Positions 9,442 to 19,282 of a stretch of 64,000 nt of DNA are shown one piece after another. The notes under the pieces were generated by a model. The model searched no databases and was not told where the DNA came from. It worked only from the letters and a program-made list of their open reading frames with translations. The translations under genes and the position numbers were made by a program. The stretch is from Begonia masoniana (lineage: Eukaryota > Streptophyta > Magnoliopsida > Cucurbitales > Begoniaceae): the NCBI GenBank assembly GCA_022432975.1, contig CM039509.1, positions 822,482 to 886,481 of the forward strand, written 5' to 3'. Numbering within the stretch: position 1 is the first letter of the stretch; each line of letters opens with the position of its first letter.

Positions 9442-12400
9442 TTTCTGTTTTGCAGGTTGAGTGCTCTCCTGGAAAGAACCAGTGGTACCTCGACAGTGGA
9501 TGCTCGAGGCATATGACAGGAGACTCAACCATGTTTGCTGTTGTCAACAAAAAGAAAAGAAATGTAACTTTTGGTGGAAATCAAAAAGGGAAAATTGTTG
9601 GCATCGGCAATATAGGTAACAGTGTTAATCCTACTATTGAAAATGTGCTTTTAGTTGAAGGATTAAAGTATAACCTGCTTAGTATTAGTCAATTATGCGA
9701 TAAAGGATATGAAGTGATTTTTAAATCTAACTCTTGCATAATCAAAGATGCATCTAATGACAATACTCTGTTCACTGGCTATAGGAAAGAGAATATATAT
9801 TATTGACATAGATGTTTTTGAGCATATTGATGAAAAATGCTTTGCTGTTAATTCTTCTCATGATGCCTGGATTTGGCATAGGAGATTAGGACACGTAGGA
9901 ATAGATACCTTAGCTAAGATTACTAAGGATAATTTAGTTAGAGGGATTCCTAAGATATCCTTTGAAAAGGATAAAGTCTGTGAAGCTTGTCAAATGGGCA
10001 AGCAAATCAAAAGTTCTTTTGCTTCTAAGAATTCAATTTCTACTTCTAAGCCTCTCCAACTCCTTCACATGGACCTCTTCAGTCCTTCTAATATAGCAAG
10101 CTTAGGTGGAAAATTCTATGCTTTTGTCATTGTAGATGACTTCTCTAGGTTTTCTTGGGTGTTCTTTCTAAAGTCTAAGGATGAGACTTTTGATACCTTC
10201 TCTAGCTTTAGGAAAAGAGTCCAAAATGAGAAGGAGCTCACCATTGCTGCTATTCGTAGTGATCATGGTGGTGAGTTTGAAAATGACAGATTTGATCTTC
10301 TGTGTCTCAAGTATGGAATTGAGCACAATTTCTCCTCTCCTAGAACCCCTCAGCAAAATGGTGTTGTTGAGAGGAAAAATAGGTCTCTCCAAGAACTTGC
10401 CCGAACTATGCTAAATGAGAATTCCCTTCCCAAATACTTCTGGGCTGAAGCCGTTGCTACAGCTTGCTATGTTCTTAATAGAGTCTCCATAAGGCCGATT
10501 CTAGAGAAAACTCCATATGAACTCTGGAGTGGAAAAACTCCTTCTGTTAAGTACTTTAGAGCCTTTGACAGTAAATGCTTCATCCTTAACACTAAGGATA
10601 ACTTAGGGAAATTCGATTCCAAATCCGATCTTGGAATTTTTCTTGGTTATTCCTTGACCAGTAAAGCATATAGAGTTTTCAATAGGAGAACTCTAGTTGT
10701 TGAGGAATCTGTTCATATCAATTTTGATGAGACTCCTCAACCAATAATTAATGTGGATGAGGATGATTCGTTGGACAAACAATTGGATTCTCTTTCTTTA
10801 GAAAAGCCTACTGTTCCCTCTCAAATTGAGAAATCTCTAGAACCATACTCTAATTCCCTAGATATAGTTCCTGTTAAAAATGAGTCTGTTGATCTACCTA
10901 GAGTCTGGAAGTATATTAGAAACCATCCAATAGAAGAAGTCTTAGGTGATCCCTCTTTAGGAGTTAAGACTAGATCATCTCTTAGGAATCTCTGTGCCAA
11001 TGTGGCATTTATCTCTCAAGTAGAACCTAAGAAGTTTGAGGAGGCCGAGGGTGATGAAAATTGGATAATGGCCATGCAAGAAGAATTGAATCAATTCGAA
11101 AGGAGCAAGGTTTGGGAACTTGTTCCACGACCTAAGGATCATCCAATTATTGGAACAAAATGGGTTTATAAAAATAAATTGGATGAAAATGGGATAGTAG
11201 TTAGAAATAAAGCTAGACTTGTAGCTAAGGGATACTCTCAAGAAGAGGGAATTGATTTTGAAGAATCCTTTGCCCCTGTAGCTAGATTAGAGTCAATTAG
11301 AATGCTTCTAGCTTTTGCTTGCTACAAAAACTTCACACTCTTTCAAATGGATGTAAAGAGTGCATTTTTAAATGGTTATATAACTGAAGAAGTTTATGTA
11401 GAGCAACCTTTAGGTTTTGAAGCCTTTGATAAACCCGACCATGTCTTCAAACTTAGGAAAGCTCTCTATGGACTTAAGCAGGCTCCTAGAGCTTGGTATG
11501 ACAGATTGAAGAACTTCCTTGAGGAAAGGAATTTCAATAAGGGTAACTCCGATTCAACTCTGTTTACCATGCAAAAGGAGAAGGACATTTTGTTGGTTCA
11601 AATTTATGTCGATGACATTATCTTTGGCTCAACTAATGTCAAAATGTGTAATGAGTTTTCATCCCTCATGCAAAGTGAATTCGAGATGAGTATGATGGGG
11701 GAGTTAAAGTTTTTCTTAGGATTCCAGATTAGTCAATCTTCTGATGGAATTTTCTTCTGTCAAGAAAAATACATCAAGGAACTTCTTAAGAAATTTGGTC
11801 TAGAATCTGTCAAATCTTCTAAAACTCCCATGAGTACCACTACTAAATTGGACAAGGATGAAATTGGTATAAGTGTAGATATCAAGGAATATCGTGGTAT
11901 GATTGGTTCTCTGTTGTATCTGACTGCTAGTAGGCCAGATATACTCTTTAGTGTTTGTCTGTGTGCTAGATTTCAGGCTGCCCCTAAGGAATCTCACTTA
12001 TCGGCTGTCAAAAGAATTTTCAAATACTTAAGTGGGACTCAGGATTTAGGATTATGGTATCCAAAGGGGACCTCCTTTGATCTAGTAGGCTATTCAGATT
12101 CTGACTATGCTGGTTGTCTTATTGATAGAAAAAGCACCAGTGGCACTTGTCAATTCTTAGGAGAGTCTCTAGTGTCTTGGTATTCTAAGAAACAGAATTC
12201 TGTTGCATTATCAACTACTGAAAGTGAATATATTGCTGCTGGCAGTTGCTGTGCACAAATGTTATGGATGAAACAGACTCTAGAAGATTATAATGTGTTT
12301 TATAATAGGATTCCTATTCGGTGTGATAACACCAGTGCTATAAACATCTCTAAAAATCCTATTCAACATTCTAGAACAAAACACATAGATGTCAGATATC

Positions 12401-12555
12401 ACTTCATTCGTGATCATGTTCAAAAAGGTGACATATCGTTAGAGTTTGTCAATTCCGAAGATCAATTGGCAGATATTTTCACAAAGCCTTTAGATGAGAA
12501 AACATTCTGTGGTATTAGAATAAGATTAGGTCTTCTCAAGTATGAGAAAAGTTAA
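9438..12555 (+). pseudogene. pol: SIRE pol (PR-IN-RT-RH), two frame displacements
   Basis: Domains follow copia order. Protease: WYLDSGCSRHMTGD (9480-9525) with active-site DSG. GAG-pre-integrase: [11 protein letters not shown] with CEACQMGK. Integrase core: [18 protein letters not shown] and VVERKNRSL carry the D, D and E residues. Reverse transcriptase: [14 protein letters not shown] to [10 protein letters not shown] (catalytic DD near 11612). RNase [31 protein letters not shown]. The protease block (to 9806) is in the -1 frame relative to gag. From about 9795 the frame returns to that of gag and stays open for 935 codons to 12555. The two shifts therefore displace only the protease. The reverse transcriptase and integrase motifs are complete, so decay is recent. 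It would need programmed frameshifting or, more simply, is a mutated copy. Confidence 0.9.
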
Positions 12556-12849
12556 GTTTTTTTTTTTTTTTCCTTATTTTTCTGTCTTTATTGTTCACAT
12601 CCTCCGGTCCTTTTTCATTTTTTTTTACCGGAAGATATACATCATCCACTGACCGGATGATATATTTTCTAATATGTCAACACGTGTCGTTAATCGGACA
12701 ATATCAATCTTACACGTGTGATTTCCGCATGTCGGGCGTAGTTCTCTCTCGTTTAAACTTGGCTTTCTCTCCGAAACGCTTCATCTTTCGCGCCCTTTCT
12801 CTCTATCGACAACCCTTGCTCTCTAGGTCGTCTTCCCAAAGTTTCTCCA

Positions 12850-14920
12850 ATGGACCAAGTTTTTGCACACGATCATGAGGCTTGTTCTTCAAAGGGTGGT
12901 GCTGAACCTGCGAAAAAGAAAGCCAAACCCAATCCTAGACCGGCACGGGTGATCCCTCGGGGAACCAGTTGGCCGTCACTCTACTTCATATCAGAAGCGG
13001 CTGAAATCCGATATCACGGCGACTTTAAGGACAAAAAGTTAATTCCGGGTCGTGGTATGGTTCCTGACGAACTTGTTTCTTTAAATATTGTAACACCCCT
13101 GGCCGATATTGGATTACTAGGACTGTTTGAGGTTGAATCCTTCTATTTTTCCTCTGCCATTCGGATGTTCTATGCTAATCTTAGCGCTACTTCTGATCAG
13201 TCAGTAATATCTAGCTATGTGCATGGGAAAACCATAGAGCTTACCTCAAAATCCATCAATGAACTTTTTGGAGCCCCCCAGTTGGATAATCACCCTAAAA
13301 TTTATTCTATTGGCCAAGAAATTCCATTTCTAAAGCTTTCTGATGGCCAACAATTCCTAAAGGAAATTGCTCTAGATCCGAGCAATATTCCAAACCCTCT
13401 CAAAAGCAAGCATCTAACCATTAGAGCTAGGCTGCTTCATCAAATGATCTGCTACAATGTCATTCCTAAAGGGGGACATTATGATGACATTAGCAGCATG
13501 GAGCATGTCATCCTTTATGCCATCTATATGAAGTTCCCTGTCGATATTGGATACATCATCCTGCGAAGGATGATTCAGAGTGTTTCTTCAGGGACCACAT
13601 CCTTTCCCTACAACCTCCTACTCATGAAGATTTTTCAGAAGAATCAGGTTGAATTTCCTGAGGATGAGCATCCCACCTGTCTGAAACATACCAGCTATTA
13701 CTCCAAGGATACCTTGTCCAGGATGGGAATTAAGAAGAACCGTCAAGGGGTTTTTGTCTTGGATCAGTCCAAGCAGAGGGTAGCTAAGGTCAAAGCTGCC
13801 AAAAAGGGCAAACAGGACGTGAGTTTGGATACAGAATCATCTGTTCAAGAAGGTGGTGGTGATTCTGAGATCTCCGGTGTTTAGGGCCATTTCCTCTATC
13901 ATCAAACATGGTCCTCCAGCTCAACCCTCTTTACCATCGCTGCCTCCACCTGCCTCATCTGGGCATCCTCTGCCTGCAGCCCCTTTGGCAACTGCTCAGG
14001 CCGAAGTTGTTCCAAGGAGGAAAAGAAAACTTGTCCTGGCAGAAGAGTCTGATCAGGATAATGTGGATGCTCCTTTGTTTCCTATTGCTCAATCTTCTAC
14101 TCCTCCACCTCTCCTTCCTCCCACAGTTCAACAACCAGTGTCTCCAGTCCTTCTCCCTGCTCCAATAGTTTCCCTACCTCTTACAGTTCAAGTGACCTCA
14201 TCAATTCCAACTGTCACTCCTGCCACTCCTATCCTTTATAAGAGGAGATCTTCTATCAGTGAGGAACAGTATCTTGAGCTGAAGTCATGCCTTGCAAATC
14301 TAAAGACTGACTTCGATTCAAAGTTAAATCAACTCAAGGTGGATTTGCAAGAAGCTGCTGTTGTGGAACGGGGTCAAATGGATCAGAAATGGGACAGGCA
14401 CACTAAAATCTTCTCTCGTGATCTTAAGGCTCTCCAATCTAAAGTTGAGGGTCTTTGTCCTGCACCTCATATTCCTCTCAGACCTTCTGAGCCTACTTAT
14501 GAAGACCTCCTCCTTCCTTTCTTCAGACCAGAGGTTGTTACAGATTCTAGAGTGCTGCCTTTGGATTTACAAGAGTCTGAACTAGCATTCTCTACCTCTG
14601 CTGCTCTTTCAGTACAGGAGCCATCTTTAGAGCCCTCCAGACCAATGGATACAACCCCTATCGCTCCTCTGGAAGTGCCTCAATCTCCTGCTGCTCCTCA
14701 AATCGTGCCTTCTCCAAGTCAGGATCTGGTGGTTTCTCCAGAACCAGTTCCCATTGTCAATTCCTGCACGGACTTGGTGATCTATCAGGCACCTCTACCT
14801 CGTGATCTTGATTCACTTCAAGCTCTAGTGGATGCCTACTTCAATCCTGCACTCACATTGCCCTCTTGGGCTATTCATGCTTTTTGGAAGAGATTTTTAG
14901 ATTCTTGTCATAAAAGATGA
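12850..14920 (+). pseudogene. SIRE third ORF (env-like position), one frameshift
   Basis: Downstream of RNase H, in the position of the env-like ORF of SIRE elements, 12850-13884 encodes 344 residues. These resemble the putative plant transposon protein domain (Pfam PF20167 as I recall it): FYANLSATSD, TIELTSKSINELFG, LTIRARLLHQMICY and DIGYIILRRMI. A second frame from 13853 to 14920 continues with a proline-rich stretch, a basic patch RRKRKL, a coiled-coil-like segment around 14255-14450 (EEQYLELKSCLANLKTDF) and another Pro/Ser-rich tail. The parts look like one former ORF of about 680 codons broken near 13870. I see no convincing signal peptide or membrane span, so calling it an envelope is not justified by this sequence. 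Function is unknown. Confidence 0.75.
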
Positions 14921-15223
14921 TTTTGTTTTATCTGTATACATTTCCTTTATAGATCTCTATTTTGAATCAGGAACTCTTTCTTTTTTAATATTCTTGTGTT
15001 AAATGCCATGTTTTCTGCTGTCTTTCTCTGTTTATTGTTTTTGAAAATGTCAATGGGGGAGACATGTATGCAAAATGTGTTGTCTGATTTAGTTCTGGAT
15101 ATGATCTCTGTCTGATTTGTTTGCTTTTTTGATATCTGATGCATATATTATGGGGGAGCTTAAATTATGGGGGAGTTATACGTAGAGTTATACGTAATCA
15201 AATTTTGATAGGTTGTTATCATC
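14921..15223 (+). other. Non-coding stretch before the 3' LTR
   Basis: A T-rich 3' leader holds three scattered GGGGGAG-type purine tracts (about 15054, 15151 and 15169) before the true polypurine tract. Nothing coding is seen. Such repeated tracts are common in this part of SIRE elements. Confidence 0.5.
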
Positions 15224-15236
15224 AAAAAGGGGGAGA
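15224..15236 (+). other. Polypurine tract
   Basis: AAAAAGGGGGAGA lies one base before the 3' LTR start TGTTGAC at 15238. It is the expected plus-strand primer for reverse transcription. Confidence 0.92.
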
Positions 15237-15520
15237 TTGTTGACTTAAATAATGTTTAAGTCTTAATTTGTTTTTGATGATGAATTTGTCTGCTTAATAT
15301 TGTAATTTGATTATGTCTTTTAATTGAATTTAATGAAATGCATTTGAGTTAGATTTGTTGGAGATACCCTTAAAAAGGGTATTTTAGTTTTTAATGCATA
15401 TGATTAAGTGTACAGGGCTGACATGTGTTAAGCAAAAGAATCAGTCCACCGGTCACAAAACGACAAGAGCGGAGTCGTTTAAAAGAGTCCAGTCACAACG
15501 ACAAGGCGGATGACTAAACT

Positions 15521-18021
15521 GGCCACAAAACGACAAAGGCGGAAGACTTCAACAAAATGCTCTTCCGGCCACAAAACGACAAAGGCGGAAGACTTCAACA
15601 AAATGCTCTTCCGGCCACAAAACGACAAAGGCGGAAGACTTCAACAAAATGCTCTTCCGGCCACAAAACGACAAAGGCGGAAGACTTCAACAAAATGCTC
15701 TTCCGGCCACAAAACGACAAAGGCGGAAGACTTCAACAAAATGCTCTTCCGGCCACAAAACGACAAAGGCGGAAGACTTCAACAAAATGCTCTTCCGGCC
15801 ACAAAACGACAAAGGCGGAAGACTTCAACAAAATGCTCTTCCGGCCACAAAACGACAAAGGCGGAAGACTTCAACAAAATGCTCTTCCGGCCACAAAACG
15901 ACAAAGGCGGAAGACTTCAACAAAATGCTCTTCCGGCCACAAAACGACAAAGGCGGAAGACTTCAACAAAATGCTCTTCCGGCCACAAAACGACAAAGGC
16001 GGAAGACTTCAACAAAATGCTCTTCCGGCCACAAAACGACAAAGGCGGAAGACTTCAACAAAATGCTCTTCCGGCCACAAAACGACAAAGGCGGAAGACT
16101 TCAACAAAATGCTCTTCCGGCCACAAAACGACAAAGGCGGAAGACTTCAACAAAATGCTCTTCCGGCCACAAAACGACAAAGGCGGAAGACTTCAACAAA
16201 ATGCTCTTCCGGCCACAAAACGACAAAGGCGGAAGACTTCAACAAAATGCTCTTCCGGCCACAAAACGACAAAGGCGGAAGACTTCAACAAAATGCTCTT
16301 CCGGCCACAAAACGACAAAGGCGGAAGACTTCAACAAAATGCTCTTCCGGCCACAAAACGACAAAGGCGGAAGACTTCAACAAAATGCTCTTCCGGCCAC
16401 AAAACGACAAAGGCGGAAGACTTCAACAAAATGCTCTTCCGGCCACAAAACGACAAAGGCGGAAGACTTCAACAAAATGCTCTTCCGGCCACAAAACGAC
16501 AAAGGCGGAAGACTTCAACAAAATGCTCTTCCGGCCACAAAACGACAAAGGCGGAAGACTTCAACAAAATGCTCTTCCGGCCACAAAACGACAAAGGCGG
16601 AAGACTTCAACAAAATGCTCTTCCGGCCACAAAACGACAAAGGCGGAAGACTTCAACAAAATGCTCTTCCGGCCACAAAACGACAAAGGCGGAAGACTTC
16701 AACAAAATGCTCTTCCGGCCACAAAACGACAAAGGCGGAAGACTTCAACAAAATGCTCTTCCGGCCACAAAACGACAAAGGCGGAAGACTTCAACAAAAT
16801 GCTCTTCCGGCCACAAAACGACAAAGGCGGAAGACTTCAACAAAATGCTCTTCCGGCCACAAAACGACAAAGGCGGAAGACTTCAACAAAATGCTCTTCC
16901 GGCCACAAAACGACAAAGGCGGAAGACTTCAACAAAATGCTCTTCCGGCCACAAAACGACAAAGGCGGAAGACTTCAACAAAATGCTCTTCCGGCCACAA
17001 AACGACAAAGGCGGAAGACTTCAACAAAATGCTCTTCCGGCCACAAAACGACAAAGGCGGAAGACTTCAACAAAATGCTCTTCCGGCCACAAAACGACAA
17101 AGGCGGAAGACTTCAACAAAATGCTCTTCCGGCCACAAAACGACAAAGGCGGAAGACTTCAACAAAATGCTCTTCCGGCCACAAAACGACAAAGGCGGAA
17201 GACTTCAACAAAATGCTCTTCCGGCCACAAAACGACAAAGGCGGAAGACTTCAACAAAATGCTCTTCCGGCCACAAAACGACAAAGGCGGAAGACTTCAA
17301 CAAAATGCTCTTCCGGCCACAAAACGACAAAGGCGGAAGACTTCAACAAAATGCTCTTCCGGCCACAAAACGACAAAGGCGGAAGACTTCAACAAAATGC
17401 TCTTCCGGCCACAAAACGACAAAGGCGGAAGACTTCAACAAAATGCTCTTCCGGCCACAAAACGACAAAGGCGGAAGACTTCAACAAAATGCTCTTCCGG
17501 CCACAAAACGACAAAGGCGGAAGACTTCAACAAAATGCTCTTCCGGCCACAAAACGACAAAGGCGGAAGACTTCAACAAAATGCTCTTCCGGCCACAAAA
17601 CGACAAAGGCGGAAGACTTCAACAAAATGCTCTTCCGGCCACAAAACGACAAAGGCGGAAGACTTCAACAAAATGCTCTTCCGGCCACAAAACGACAAAG
17701 GCGGAAGACTTCAACAAAATGCTCTTCCGGCCACAAAACGACAAAGGCGGAAGACTTCAACAAAATGCTCTTCCGGCCACAAAACGACAAAGGCGGAAGA
17801 CTTCAACAAAATGCTCTTCCGGCCACAAAACGACAAAGGCGGAAGACTTCAACAAAATGCTCTTCCGGCCACAAAACGACAAAGGCGGAAGACTTCAACA
17901 AAATGCTCTTCCGGCCACAAAACGACAAAGGCGGAAGACTTCAACAAAATGCTCTTCCGGCCACAAAACGACAAAGGCGGAAGACTTCAACAAAATGCTC
18001 TTCCGGCCACAAAACGACAAA
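15521..18021 (+). repeat. 54-copy 46-bp tandem array in the SIRE 3' LTR
   Basis: From 15521 the unit starting GGCCACAAAACGACAAAGGC repeats every 46 bp for 54 full copies plus 17 bp. I saw no substitutions or indels between copies. Each unit holds an imperfect inverted pair TCTTCCGGCC / GGCGGAAGA around ACAAAACGACAA and so can form a small hairpin. The unit has no stop codon in any forward frame, and 46 is not a multiple of 3, so all three forward frames stay open for about 800 codons. This is a sequence accident, not evidence of a protein. The array lies directly upstream of the LTR TATA box. Confidence 0.97.
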
Positions 18022-18534
18022 GAGTATATAAGCTGAGCTTAGAGCACGAAGTCCCAACTTTTGCCAAATTGAATTCTGAGCCCTAGCTGCGAAAGAGAAT
18101 TGCACACTCTGTATTTTTCTCTACATCTCTCAATCCTAACTTGAGATTCATCTTGTGAGATTGTAGTGTGAGCTTAAAATTTTACAAACTCAAATCTGTA
18201 TAAGGCAGTGGATTGACGCCCGTGAAATTTCAATCCAGAATTGTAAAGGCAGTTGATCGGAGCCATTTTATGAAGACAGAGTATATAAGCTGAGCTTAGA
18301 GCACGAAGTCCCAACTTTTGCCAAATTGAATTCTAAGCCCTAGCTGCGAAAGAGAATTGCACACTCTGTATTTTTCTCTACATCTCTCAATCCTAACTTG
18401 AGATTCATCTTGTGAGATTGTAGTGTGAGCTTAAAATTTTACAAACTCAAATCTGTATCAGGCAGTGGATTGACGCCCGTGAAAGTTCAATCCAGAATTG
18501 TAAAGGCAGTTGATCGGAGCACGGAATCCCGATC
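18021..18534 (+). repeat. 257-bp tandem duplication of the LTR core promoter/R region
   Basis: AGAGTATATAAGCTGAGC begins at 18021 and again at 18278. Each copy runs through the CCCAACTTTTGCC and TTGTGAGATTGTAGTG blocks to AGTTGATCGGAGC. Each carries its own TATATAAG (18025-18032 and 18282-18289). The junction CCATTTTATGAAGACAGAG at 18264-18281 matches the 5' LTR just upstream of its TATA box (4651-4668), which shows which copy keeps the ancestral flank. Confidence 0.93.
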
Positions 18535-19282
18535 TGTTTTCTCGTGAGGAGAAGGTTAAGAATCTTCAAGGGGGTGCCTTGGAGCGTGGACGTAGGCAAG
18601 GTTTAGCCGAACCACGTTAAAATCCTGGTGTCAAATTTCTCTCTCTCTCTCTCTCTACTTTATATGTTTGTTTGCTGTTAATATTCAAACTAAATTGAAG
18701 AGAGAAATTTGCTAGACTAAAATTAAGTTTTTGAAAAAGGTCTAATTCACCCCCCCCCCCCCCCCTCTTAGACAAATCTCGATCCTACAAAACCATGGAC
18801 AGGGTGTTAATTAGATCTTCTCTAAACTTCATTTTAGCTATTCAGAAATCTAAAGAAACTAGTTCGGAAGCTCAGTTCATCGTGCATTCCCGATTCACCA
18901 CAAAACCCAAACTAGCTCACACAAACAGCATTCACGAACACTCCCCTACAATCTCTCTGTCATCTAATCACTAAAACAGCAAGTAAAATGAAGCAAAACT
19001 CACCTAGAATGGAGAATAATCAAGTAGAAGAATCGCCTAGAGAGCTCTGCAGTTTAAGCTGAAAACCGAAGGAGGAAAATAGGGAATAGTGGCGGCTATT
19101 GTGCATTAAACGCAGAACCTCTTCTCTTAAATAGGTTATCCACTTTATATCTCAATTTACCATTATGCCCTCACCTAGTCACTCATTAGCCTAATCACTA
19201 ATTACTTCCAACTTTATCTATAAAACATTCACCACTAGTTAACAAAGTAAGTTGGCTCAATGAAACCGGGTGCTACAATGTA

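Larger units (their letters stand above)
3815..18789 (+). mobile_element. Full-length Ty1/copia retrotransposon, SIRE/Maximus type
   Basis: A complete element: 5' LTR 3815-7778, initiator-Met-tRNA primer site 7781-7792, gag, pol in copia order (protease, integrase, reverse transcriptase, RNase H), a third ORF, polypurine tract 15224-15236 and 3' LTR 15238-18789. Both ends are TGTTGAC...CCTACA with the exact duplication AAACC outside. Long LTRs, a long gag and an extra ORF between RNase H and the 3' LTR are the known marks of the SIRE lineage. Several frame breaks in pol and ORF3, plus a solo LTR lodged in the 5' LTR, mean this copy is unlikely to be autonomous now. It sits inside the outer solo LTR. 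Confidence 0.95.
15238..18789 (+). mobile_element. 3' LTR of the SIRE element, enlarged
   Basis: Its first 240 bp and last 500 bp match the 5' LTR closely, but it is 3,552 bp long. Two changes explain this. A 54-copy array of the 46-bp U3 repeat occupies 15521-18021 and replaces the 4330-4660 region of the other LTR. A 257-bp segment with TATA box and R region is duplicated (18021-18277 and 18278-18534). The poly-C near 18752 is also longer (about 16 versus about 7). It ends ATCCTACA, then the target duplication AAACC. Confidence 0.95.
2166..19277 (+). mobile_element. Outer solo LTR (TGTAACGACC family), split by the SIRE element
   Basis: The two parts 2166-3814 and 18795-19277 together make a 2.1-kb unit starting TGTAACGACCCGAG and ending GTGCTACA. 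It is flanked by the perfect 5-bp duplication ATGTA (2161-2165 and 19278-19282), as left by LTR-retrotransposon integrase. No gag or pol belongs to it, so it is best read as a solo LTR left by recombination. It shares short blocks with the second solo LTR at 4810-7416 (for example GATGTAGGCCCGAAGGCA and GCACCTACATCACA), so both belong to one superfamily, but they are different families by overall sequence. The SIRE copy inserted at AAACC (3810-3814 and 18790-18794). Confidence 0.85.

Noticed and set aside
12850..14920. Infectious retroviral envelope gene
   Set aside because: Position is env-like, but no signal peptide, membrane span or glycoprotein motif is visible and the ORF is frameshifted.
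15521..18021. CRISPR-like array
   Set aside because: Units are contiguous with no variable spacers, the genome is a plant, and the unit is an LTR sequence present in the sister LTR.
15510..18086. Very long open frames (795-858 codons) across the 46-bp array
   Set aside because: They exist in all three forward frames because the unit lacks stop codons and 46 is not a multiple of 3; the region is LTR U3 DNA. Not a protein.
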